From contig JAEHOE010000094.1 of assembly GCA_016858145.1 (NCBI GenBank), positions 124,001-188,000 of the forward strand: DNA of 64,000 bases, in the 5' to 3' direction. Positions 39,093 through 49,468 of this stretch are shown here, piece after piece. Under the pieces are notes generated by a model that was given only the letters and a program-made list of their open reading frames with translations, had not been told where the DNA came from and did not search any database. Each line of letters starts with the position of its first letter. Positions within the stretch are counted from its first letter, which is position 1. The DNA is from Edaphochlamys debaryana (Eukaryota > Chlorophyta > Chlorophyceae > Chlamydomonadales). The position numbers were made by a program, and so were the translations under genes.

Positions 39093-40428
39093 ACATACGC
39101 TGTTCTGACGAACAAATGTTTGCATACGGCGTGACCGGGCCCTCTTTGCGTATTCGGGCGTGTCAGAGGAAGGTCAACGTTCTGAAGGTCAGGGGATAGC
39201 TACGCGATAGAGAATTGAGGACAGAGTGGGATGAGTGTATACACGCATGTACCTTTGCACGCCGGTGTTCAAGCTCCCGTCGTCTTGCTGCAACATGCTC
39301 GCCCATTCAGCCCTTCCACTGCTCTTCCCCGCCTCTGACCCACTGCAACCTGCTCAATGTACAACTACATGCAAGGAACCATCATAGATAGGGCGGCCAG
39401 CGCCGACCGTTCTGTAGAGGCAAGACCCACGGGTCCTTCCGGGACAAAGTCCTGCCGGGACCCCTCCCTCCCTTCTGTAGTAACCCCTCCCTTTGGCCCT
39501 CCCTCGCGCGGACCGTGTGCATTTCCATCCAACCTCCTCCCGGCCCTCCTGACACCCCGCCCTCTCCCCTCATATGCGCCTCCACCAGCAAGTATGCCCT
39601 AACAGAGACAGCACGACCCATGCAACGCCTTCAACTCTTCCAGACGGCCTGGTTTCAACCACCTCGCTCTTTCTCTCTCTCGGAACCTTCTATCTCCAAC
39701 GGTACTTCCAGCCAGCATCTCGCAAAATCTCCCAGCCCCGGCATACGAACGCCTCACATTGGGTGTCTCTCTCTCTCTCTCCTCTTGCCGGCCCCACTTA
39801 ATGAACACTCTCAGCCAACCCCGGAAACCGATCCAAAGCCAATCACTCTCAGACCCATATCCACACACCAATCTTCAAGTCATACCCGCCGATGCTTCAC
39901 GAAGGAATGGTTGGATGAAGCCACACGAGGGCAGTACAACGTACAATCACTCCACCATAATGAACAACGATAGTTCGAAAACCGCACCGAACCGCACATA
40001 GGAACCCGACAACACGAGGTGACCGCGCGGACGCAAGGTAAGCACTCGTCTTGATGCACGCACCAACGCACCCAATCGATCTTCAGCCCGCAACCCACGA
40101 CCCACGACCCACAACCCACGACACCGCACGTATCAACCACTACCAGTGCCAAGAACGCAATAGGCAGGGCCCTTCACCACCCACAGCATGGCCTCGCCCG
40201 CCCGAGGCGCGACCCAGGGTCAAGGCGGGGCCCGCACACCTCGGCCTCAAGCCTCGGCTGCCTGCCGTGGCTGCGGCAGCAGCTAGCCCACAAACGGTCC
40301 CCGGGCTGGGCCTGGGCCTGGGCCCCCTCCAGCCTTGAGGGCCTGGGCCTGGGCCTCCCGCATCCCGCCTCGGCCTCACGTGCTGTGCCCTCCCCAAGGC
40401 AGCAGAGATCACCCTCGCGCCCCACGCC
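39093..40428. other. Intergenic stretch, no gene recognised
   Basis: Lower in GC than the gene bodies. It holds a short repeated CGACCCAC-type stretch near 40088-40115 and the word GGCCTGGGCCTGGGCC near 40310. No splice-supported ORF. Confidence 0.5.
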
Positions 40429-43400
40429 TCACGCCTTGGCCGCCGGCTCCGGCAGCAGCTCCCCCATCATGCGCAGGTGGCTCCACACGGGCGCCAGGGA
40501 GTTGGCGGCCACCATGCCCGAGGCGGCGGCGGCGGGCACACCAATACCTTGGGGGGGGGGGGACGGCGGGGGGGGGGGGGGATGCGAGGAAGTGCCAAAG
40601 GTTGGGTGCCGGCTGCCAGGGGCCCCTGCTGTACGCCACCCCAGGTTCCCCCCGTCGCCCTGCCCAGCGTTCTACCATCTCCCACCCCCATCCCCCTCCA
40701 CAACAACGCACCGGGCATGCAAGAGTCTCCGCACACGGTGAGGCCGGGCACGGGGGTCTTGGGGCCGGGCCACGTCTGCGCCCGGGGTACGGTCGAGGGG
40801 CAAGGGAAGAAGGGAGGACGCATCGTTCAGGACAAGAACACGGGCAGGAATCGAGATGGAGGCGGTGGGGAGGCGCTTCCAGCCGGCCGCTGGATGCGTA
40901 GGGTCCCTGCCCCTTCAGCCCCAAGAACAAACCCTCCCCGCCCCGCCCCCCACCCCTCCCCGCCCCCCACCCCTCCCCGCCCCCCACCCCTCACCGCCCC
41001 AGCCCCACCTGCCCCTTCCCGGCGCTCAGCCCCGCTCCGTAGGTGCCCCGGTGCCGCCGCACGAAGCGCTCCTGGGGAAGAAAGGCAGGAGCAGGGCGAG
41101 GGATAAGGAAAGGGGTGTGGGGCTTGTCACGGTGAGAGGGAGTAGACTATGGTAAGGGAGGTGGGGGTGGGGGACATGGGCAAGCGGCTTCTCCACGGCC
41201 TCCGCTTGCCCACGCGTCAACGCCCCGTCCCAACGCCCCAGCGCTCATCTATGAGCCCCTTGCCCGGCGCTCCTAAGCTGTTTCCACTCCTTCCCTTCCC
41301 ACATTCACCCACTCCCCTCTTCCCCCCCCCCCGCCCCCCACATACACACACCTGCGTCAGGGACGAGCCCACCGCCCTCTCCCCGGGCCCATACACCACA
41401 CCACCCTCTTCCCCCCCACCTTCCTCCCCCATCCTCCTCCCCCTGCACATCCCCCACCTGCGTCAGGGGCGAGCCCACCAGGGTCAGCTCCGCCCGCTCC
41501 CGCACGTCGGGGATGAACCGCTCCAGGGCCTGGGGGAGAAGGATGGGTGGATGGGTGGATGGGGGGGAGGGTTGGGGTGGGAGGGGTCGCACGGCACCCT
41601 GCCCGGTCCCCCCACCCCACTCCATACCCCATGGCCATCAGCCGTCCTGGTTTGTCAGATTCCCCGCCTGCCAACCCCCCTCCCCGTGCCTCCTCACCTC
41701 CCACAGCGGCTGCGCGCGCTCCTCCTTGAGCCGCCTGTACTCGGGACTGCGGGGGCCCAGGCGGGCCCACGGGTTGTACGGCTTAGTCAGGTGGTGTCAG
41801 GCTGGCAAGATGGCACGCGCTAGCCCCTGCAAACACACCTCCGGATCCCCCGCCGCCCCTTCCCCCCGCTCCATCCCCTCCCCACCTGCGCCTGTCCAGC
41901 CCCGCCCACAGGTCGTACGGCTCGTTGGCGGCGCAGTAGCAGTGCACCGTGGCCTTGCCTGGGGGGGGAGGGGGGGGATTGGAGGGAGGAGGGAGTTGAG
42001 ATGAAGGGAACGACCCACGCCCCATCCTGCCCGGCTCACGTGGCATCGTTAGAGCGGGCCGACCCCTTCCCCATCCGTCTGCCCCATCCCCCCACCTCTC
42101 CCTCCCCTCCATCCTCACCCGGCGGGGCCAGGCTGGGGTCGAACACGGTGGGGACGGAGGCGATGATGACGTTCTGTTTTGGGGGGGAGGGGGGTGTTGG
42201 CGGGAGGGGAGCGACGGAGGTGATTGCCCGAGAGACGGGAAGGCACAGCAGTAGCAGGGGCGTGTTCGACTTGGATCGAGGGCGGGGACTAGGACAGCGG
42301 GAAAAGAGACCGTCGGCTCCTCCAACCGCCAACCGCCGGCCGACCTGCTCGGTGGTTATGTCTGACCAGTCGTTGACCACGAGGTGATGGCACTCCAGGT
42401 CGGACGGGAGGCCGGACGCGTTGATGCCCAGATGCAGGTGTACGAACGAATCCAGCTGTGTGTGGGGTGGGTGGGGGGGTGGGGAGGACGGAAGAGGGGC
42501 GCGGGTTGAAGTGGGGGGCGAAGGGCTCCAAGCCGGGCTGGCTCCTGGGGTTCCCAGTTCTGTCTTCCTCCCCCCGTCCTTGCCGCTTCACCCCTGCCCC
42601 CCCTCTCCCCACCCCTTTCCCCACCCCCCACCCCCCACCCCCTCCCTACCATGGGGGTCGCCGTGCTCTTGAGCCTCCAGCTCTCCGGCGCCGCCCCCGG
42701 GGGCAGCAGTCGCTGGGTGTCCCACACGGAGGCGTTGGATACCACCCCCAGGCGGGCGCGGACGACCTCGGGCTTGGAGGGGGCGCCTGGGAGGGGGGGG
42801 GGGTGTTTGAAGCTGAGCGGGAGAGCGTCAGTGGGATTGCCAGAGAAGGTACACACCGCCAGTTAGTCCAGAGGAGGGGAAGGGCATCCGTGGTGTGGGA
42901 GATTGTGAGGTGGCAGCGGCCCCCCCTTCTTCCCGGCAGAGCAGCATGGCTCAGCACGGCGCAGCACGCACCTCGCGACGAGGCGGGGCGCAGCACGACC
43001 CCCGCCGCCCGGCCGCCCTCCATGAGCACGTGATCCACATGGGATCGCAGCTGGATCTTGCCGCCGTACTTGGTGAGGCCGCGGATCAGGGCGTCGATGA
43101 TGGCCCGGGATCCGCCCATCTGGGGTCAGGGGGGGAGGGGAGGGGTTAGGGGGCGAGGGCGCGGCAGGCGAAGGGGTTTGGGGGAGGGGGAGTGGTGGTA
43201 GGTGTCGGGGCAAAGGGCCCAGAACCCTGGGGCCCCCACAGGTGGAGACGCCAAGAATGCCATGCCGGTACACAGCCGCCCCTCTCACCGGGTAGTCGAT
43301 GGCGCTGCGCCCCAGGTTGCGCTCAGCGAACATGAAGGCCATCCCCCCCTATCCCTCCCCCCCTGACAGGGCCTTGCCTCCCCCGCCCCCTCACCGGGTA

Positions 43401-46318
43401 GTCGATGGCGCTGCGCCCCAGGTTGCGCTCAGCAAACATGAAGGCCATCTCAGCGCACAACGTGTCACGGGCGGTCATACCGGACAAGACAAAGCACTGG
43501 GGGGAGGGGGGTGGAGAGGGGGGTTTGGATGTGGCATCTGGCTGAGCCGTCACTCTAGGCAGCCTCTCCCCACTTCCAGGATCCGCTCCCCTTCTCCCCA
43601 ACCCCCCCTGAGCCTTGCCTTATGACCGCCCTTGCGCCACCTCCCCATCCTCGCCCCCCCCCCCCTTCTCACCCGCCTGGGTCCAGGAGATCCCTCAGCA
43701 GAGGAGGACAACCCCTTCACGTCCCCTTCTACATCCCCCTTCTCCTTCCTCCCCCCCTGCCCTTGCCTCCCCCCCCCTCTTGCCTCCCTCCCCCATCTTG
43801 CCTCCCCTGCCCCACCCCCTCACCTCCAGGTCCAGGAAGGCCCTGAGCCAGGGGTGGGTCACGTGCTTATCCACCAGGGCGGAGAAGGGGCCCTGGGGGA
43901 GCGGGTGGGAGGTTGAAGGATTCAGTCCAGGCCATCAGTCCCAGGCCCGACGAGCGTGATACAGGTCGGGACCAGCCGTACACATCTCCGTGTCATTGCT
44001 CCCCTGGCCTTTCCCTTCCCCCTGTCGGCTCTGCCCCCCTCATCCCCCGGTCAGGTCTCTCCCCCCCCTCCCCCTGTCAGGTCCCTTCCCCTCCCCCCCC
44101 CTCACCGTCAGCAGGGGCGCCACGAAGGCCGTCTGCAGGGCCTGTGGGCCCAGGTACCGCGCCGCAGTGAGGCCCAGGCCCAGGTCCGAGCGAATGGCGG
44201 CGGCGGGGAACAGACCGGCGGCAACCTGTGCGTGTGTTTGTGTGTGTGTGCGGGGGGGTCATGGCGGCCGTTCCAAGCGTGAGGGTGAGGGAGGTGAGCG
44301 GGGCCCCGCTCCTGCGCACCCCCTCCTCACCTGAAGCGACCAGGGCCCGCCCCTCCCCCATCCACCTGAATCTCCCCCTTGCCCAACTCCATTACTCAGC
44401 CCCACCCCCTTGGTCATCCTCCCCTCCTCCCCACCTGTAGCGGCTTCATGGCCGCTTCCAGCGCCCTCCCCTCCACATCCCCCCTGCCCTCCCCCATAAG
44501 CCATCCGCCCCCTCCCCCATTAGTCAGCCCCTCTCCGCTTAGTCATCCTGTCTCTTCCCGTACCTGTAGCGGCTTCATGGCCGCATCCAGCGCCCGCCAC
44601 TGCCTCAGGGCCTCGGCCCCCCCCCGGGCTGAGATCATGGCCTCATAGGCCCCCAGGTTGGCCACAGTGGGGAAGGAGCCGCCCTCAGGGGGATAGACGA
44701 TCCACCTGTGTGTGAGCGGCAGGGGGGGGGGGGGAAGGGCAAGTGGGCACTGAATCCGGCTCTCCACCTCGCAGGCCTACCCTTCGGTATCAGACCCAAT
44801 CCAAAGGCAACGGACCGGACTTCTCCGCTTGTGATGAGCCATTTCATCAGTGTGCTCCCTACTGCCCTGTCGTACAGCTATGACCCCACCTGTCGTACTG
44901 CTTCGTCTCTACGCTCTCCCCAACCGCGTCCAGCACCTGAGGGGGCGGAGGTCCGGAGGGGGTCTGGGGGTCAGCCTTCCTATTTGGCCCAGTCTCTTCA
45001 ATTAGGTGGCTGGTCATAGCCCCGGGCATCGTATCCAGCTGGTTCGCTGCTCGTCACCCTGTACCCCGGCAACCCCCATCCGTGTCAACATCCGTACCAG
45101 TACGGCCGCACATGCCGTACAGGTGCCGTACACGCACGCACCTGCTTGAGCGGGTTTGGCGAGCCGTCCCCCGGCGGCCCGCCCACCCCCAGGAAGAAGG
45201 ATGGGCCCGCATCGAACTTGTAACCCGCCACCTCGAACGAGTGGGCAGCACCACCTGGGGGGTGGAGTGGGGGGGGGAGGGGAGAGGGGGGGGAGAAGGG
45301 GGGGCCGGGGGGAAGAATTGGGAAGGGAAGGTTGGACCCGCGTGGTTGTAACCGGCCACCTCGAAAGAGTGGGCAGCACCACCTGGGGGGTGGAGTGGGG
45401 GGGGGAGGGGAGGAATTGAGGACAGCGTAGTGGCTTGGGGGGGTAACCCGCCACCTAGAGAGAGTGGGCGGCGCCGCTTAGGGGTATGAGGAGGGTGGGC
45501 AGGAGCAGGGAAGAGTGAAGGGGGTCGGGGGCTACCGGTGATGCGGAACCCGCCCCGCAACCCCCGCTGCACAACTTCAAGCCAGCCCCCAACGAACCAA
45601 CTCCCCAACGAACTCAACCACCAACCCGGCAGGTAGTGCGACTCGCACACAGTCACCCGGTAGCCGTACTTGGCCAGGAGCGCGGCACAGCACAGGCCTG
45701 AGGGGGAGGCGGGGGGGGAAGAGGGGGCGGTGTTGCTAGGGGCAGCTTTGATGCAGTTGCATGGCGAGGGGCAGGCCGCAGAGCTGTGCAGCACAGCCTT
45801 GTGGGGAGGGGGGCAGAGGAGTTGTCAAGTTGAGGGGATTCGCGGGGGGGGGGCGCAGGCCTCAGGCGCAGGCCGCTTCGGCCAAGCACCCATTCTTGCA
45901 AGGGGTGTGTGGAAAGCGGGATTTGCCAAGGAGCCTCCCGTGATGGCTGGGCGGGGGCGACGGATGGCACCGGTGGCTGGGCTGACGGATGGCGCCAAAC
46001 CCTGCGGCGCACAATATCCCATCCCTCACCGCCAATTCCAGAACCAATAACAACGTAGTCAGTTTCGTGGCTGCGGTCGCCTCCAGAGCCGCTTGTGCTC
46101 GGCGGCTCCTCCTCGAGCGTGAGCTTAGGCTCCACAGTCGTCGCAGCGGCTGCATGGCCAACTACGTTCGAGCGCGCCTCACGGCCAGCGTTTCCGCCGA
46201 GAGCTGCTCTGCACACAGCTCGTGTACGCGAGGGCGGCGAGGGCTGCAGCACCGTCGACGGCGCCGCGCGCCCGCTGACGCGCGTTGAGCCCGCGACTGT
46301 TCGAGTGGAGGCCTGCAT
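40429..46318 (-). CDS. CRTISO: Carotenoid isomerase (prolycopene isomerase, CRTISO family)
   Basis: A plastid FAD enzyme that converts poly-cis lycopene precursors to all-trans lycopene. Eighteen exons join in phase from the ATG at 46318 to the stop at 40429: 46030-46318, 45626-45697, 45142-45254, 44890-44936, 44564-44705, 44106-44225, 43824-43892, 43395-43496, 42972-43119, 42650-42786, 42345-42455, 42119-42173, 41886-41958, 41698-41746, 41458-41529, 41009-41071, 40712-40775 and 40429-40547; 614 residues, typical for the family. The first roughly 85 residues are a plastid transit peptide rich in Ala, Ser and Arg. Then the Rossmann FAD motif VVIGSGIGGLCCAALLAKYG, YKFDAGPSFFLG, SAIDYPMGGSRAIIDALIRG, GVVSNASVWDT, and the C-terminal FAD-contact end LTVCGDSCMPGIGVPAAAAS. 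A CRTISO-like paralog with another substrate cannot be excluded. At least four exon ends are duplicated within its introns. Confidence 0.93.
43281..43449. repeat. Tandem copy of a carotenoid isomerase exon end with donor
   Basis: About 60 bp (CTCACCGGGTAGTCGATGGC to CATGAAGGCCAT) occur at 43284-43342 and 43391-43449 with a single difference, period 107 bp. The copy at 43391 continues into the full exon; the other is in the following intron and keeps the donor. Confidence 0.95.
44432..44600. repeat. Second carotenoid isomerase exon-end duplication
   Basis: The sequence CCTGTAGCGGCTTCATGGCC plus GCNTCCAGCGCCC occurs at 44434-44468 and 44563-44597, period about 129 bp. The real exon end is at 44564; the downstream copy keeps CAG and a GT donor. 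Confidence 0.9.
45218..45470. repeat. Three copies of a carotenoid isomerase exon start with acceptor
   Basis: The acceptor plus about 40 bp of exon (minus strand GGTGCTGCCCACTCGTTCGA and on) occurs at about 45215-45262 (real), 45348-45395 (one codon changed) and 45445-45480 (more diverged). Here the 5' side of an exon is multiplied, not the 3' side. Confidence 0.85.
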
Positions 46319-46994
46319 TGTACTTAATGCGTTTGCGAATCAGTAGAAAGTACCTATGCGTACACGAGCGTGCGGGTGTTGCGACTGGAACGCTCGTCAC
46401 GCAGCTATGAGTGGCTGGGGCTGTGCGTCGGAGGGATGGCGTTCGGCGCGAGTTGCCCGGCGGCCTCCCGTCTTGCAGGTTCCTGTTGGTATATTGCACA
46501 GCCAAGCTCGCAATGCACGCGTACGAGCGAGGTGCAGGCCCGCGAGGCCCCGGCCATCGCCAGCTGCCGTCAGCATGACATGCTGACCGTCGGCAAGGGA
46601 GAGGGCCGAAGTCGCCCGCTGATGGGTCGTGCTGGCAAGGCAATGGGACTCAGAGGCAGAGGCAGAGGAGGGCAACACGGGGTTGGGGAGGTGGTGCACA
46701 GGAGGGGACGGGAGGAACTAGGGTTGATGGGATGGACACGCGCGGGCCCCGGCAAGGGAGAGCCCGCTGATGGGTCGGACTGGCGAAGCAATGGGGACTA
46801 GGAGAGGCATGTGGGGAGTTCGCGGGGGGTCGACTCCGAATAACTAGGGTTGACGCCGGGGTCAAGGAGGAGCGGCGAGGAGGGGACTCAGCGAGGCGAC
46901 GTGGGGAGGTTGGAGGGAGTCGAACTAGATGGGTGTAGCTTCCTCTCGATGGGGGTCCGAGAGGTGCGGCCCCCGGCCCCTGGCCACGCTTGGG
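46319..46994. other. Intergenic stretch upstream of carotenoid isomerase
   Basis: It holds the presumed carotenoid isomerase promoter, with no recognisable element. A degenerate direct repeat (GGGAGAGNCCG...GATGGGTCG...AGGCAATGGGACT) at about 46598-46655 and 46756-46801 is the only structure seen. Confidence 0.4.
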
Positions 46995-47624
46995 CACCCC
47001 TTTCAGCTGCATCCCCCTTCGCCGTCGTCCGGACTACGCTGCACGGCCCCTGCGAGCATAGAACCCCCTGCATCCCCTGCGAGCACAGAAACCCCTGAGC
47101 TGCGCAAGGAGCCCCTGTGGCGACTTGCCATGGACGGCTATCCAGGATTCGGCATGCATCGAGCCCAGCTGGGCACAAGTGAAGTAGCCAGGTGCCCGTG
47201 TGGGCAGGCGATGAACCAAGGTGACCGGCTCCACCATTTCTGGTCGTGTGCAACAACAATGGCAGTGCGCACAAGATTGAGCGATGCTATTGGTCGGGCG
47301 GTGAAGAGGCATGAGGTTTGGTTGGTGCAGGCCCCCGCGGGCATTGCGCAGCAAGTTTGGGACGTGGTGTGCTTGGCCGCCGTGGGGGCCATGGAGCAAG
47401 CACGCAGGTACAAGTATGCGCATCGGGGTGCAGAGGGCCTGATTATGCAGGCGCGGGCGCTGGCAAGGGGAGAGCTGGAAGCGCGCCTTCAGTGCTTTGC
47501 CGGGGTGGGGCCGGCCCCGTCGGATTGGGACACGGTGTCTGAGGACCACCCCTTTTTGGCCGTGACCGAGGAGGGAGATGTGCGCTACATGCCCCACGTT
47601 GAGGTGATGGATGGTCTTCACTAG
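46995..47624 (+). pseudogene. Retroelement remnant: C-terminal part of a non-LTR-type polyprotein
   Basis: An open frame from about 47100 to the stop at 47624 reads LWRLAMDGYPGFGMHRAQLG, then CPCGQAMNQGDRLHHFWSC. This C-x-C...H-HFW-x-C cluster resembles the zinc-binding segment after the reverse transcriptase of algal and plant non-LTR elements. The tail is VTEEGDVRYMPHVEVMDGLH. No reverse transcriptase motif precedes it, and the upstream 47003-47092 is repeat family A, so this is a 5'-truncated copy. Truncation is typical of target-primed insertion. Family assignment is from memory of related algal proteins. Confidence 0.55.
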
Positions 47625-49468
47625 ATCTCGTTTGGAGCCCGGGTAGGGGCCCTGCCGTCCAAGTCAGGGGGCGGCGTGCTGGCTTGCAGGGGGCAAGCCC
47701 GTGAGGTTGGCTGCCAAGCCACGGCGTTCAGCTGCCGTGCACCCCTCTGGGGTCCCTCATTGTAACCACCGAGGACTGCGCAGCAGTCCGGGCTTGCCCC
47801 CCCGTTTTTTGGGAGAGGGACTTGGTTGTGCATGGCCGGTGGCACAGCACAACATTTGATGCGCGTTGTGTAGTTGTTGTAGTTGTGTAGATGACACGCC
47901 TAATGCATCATGTGTGGCGCGCGCGGCTAGTGGCAGGCGCTCTAGCGTGCCTCGGGAAGGCGCCGCAAACGCAGCAAACGGAGCGGCCGCGCCCCATGCC
48001 TCTACGCTGGGGCACTGCCTGGCGGCGGGGGCGCGGCCGCGCGTCAGCGACGGGGCACCCTGCACGTGACCGCATAGGCGTAGCCCCTGCTCCGCTCTCC
48101 GAGCGGAGACTGGGGCAAGCCAACCCCCTGCACCATCTCCCCTTCTCTTCTCTGGCCTGTGGCGTCAGGAACGCGGTGGTGTGGGCGAGGGCATCCAGGT
48201 CAGGGCGGGAGGGAACAGAGGCGCAGGCGGTCCTGAGCTCCTGACAAGAGGGGCCCGTGCTTCAAGATCGGCAACTCCGCAACCGTCAGGCAGGCTCGGC
48301 CCAGGAGGAGCCCAGCAGGATCACCACCACAGGAGCCGCGAACCCCACGCCCCACGCTAGAGCCACGTCCTACCAGGAGCGCACCGAGTCAGGCAGGCTC
48401 AGCCCATGCTCAAGAAGAATAGGAACCCCCAACTGCGAACCCCACGCCTCACGCTAGAGCCTACCGTACCCAGCGAAACCCCTCGCTCAGCTAGTAGCCC
48501 CGGCCTGACCCAGAACCAGGCGTGGGAGGCCGCCACAGCACTATGACACAGGACTGACTGACTGCCCTGATGGCCCTGGGGGCCTCATGTGATGGCCAGC
48601 CCCCATGAAAACTCTCCACAGGAAGTACAAGGCTCCTTTATGCCATGCCACACGTGCACACCGGTTAGCAGCGCCAGGCCAGCAGAGGTAAGTGCTTGGC
48701 CCGGTCCGGCCGACACCTTCCCCCCCACACGGGCCGGGTCCGGCCTGACACCTCACCCCTCCTCCCCAGAGTCCCCACACTGGCCTTCACGGCTCGTGGG
48801 ATTCCGGTCCTTACTGTCGGATTCCCCCGTCATGCTCTTCACCCCCGTCCACAAGCGGCCGTGCTCCCTCTACAGGGAGGTCAGGCTGACATCAACCAGC
48901 CAACCACCTGTCGGCAACCGCCAACCGCTACCGGTCGGCATCCCCCGGGTATACCTAGACCGACAGACGCCTGCGTCCGTTGCATGCACGTGCACGTGCA
49001 CCCTGCATCATTGCGCATGCATCGTGGCTTCTCGTCCCATGGAAGGCCCCCATGTCATTCTTCATGAACCCCCTCAACTCTCCTCACCGATACCGTTACC
49101 GGGATGCCCTCTCCATTCTCCACCCCACTCCCCGCACCCCACTCTCCGCTGATGTCTTGGTAACGCCCCGCGTAACGCACCCACGTGCCCACTCGCTCCA
49201 CTCCCCCCACCCTTAACATCTCTCTGCACATAGCGATACGACAATCAACAACCATGCTGGCCTTGCTCCCACGTCCACTCCACCCCACCCCCACACCCCA
49301 CACCGTCAGCCCAACCCAACCCCACACCGTCAGCCCAACCCTCAGCCCACACCGTCAGCCCAACCCCAACCTCAACCCCAACCTCCACCTCTCCAGTAGG
49401 CAAGAGCGGAGGCGGCATCAACCGCGGAGGTCGAATCCACCGGACTGCTCGGCCCCACGGAATCCAGA
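47625..49468. other. Intergenic stretch with a degenerate tandem repeat
   Basis: No gene seen. Two imperfect copies of a roughly 100-bp unit lie at about 48285-48377 and 48391-48475; both begin CAGGCAGGCTC and contain GCGAACCCCACGCC and ACGCTAGAGCC. A pyrimidine-rich (CCCAACC)n-like tract lies at 49300-49390. Confidence 0.5.
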
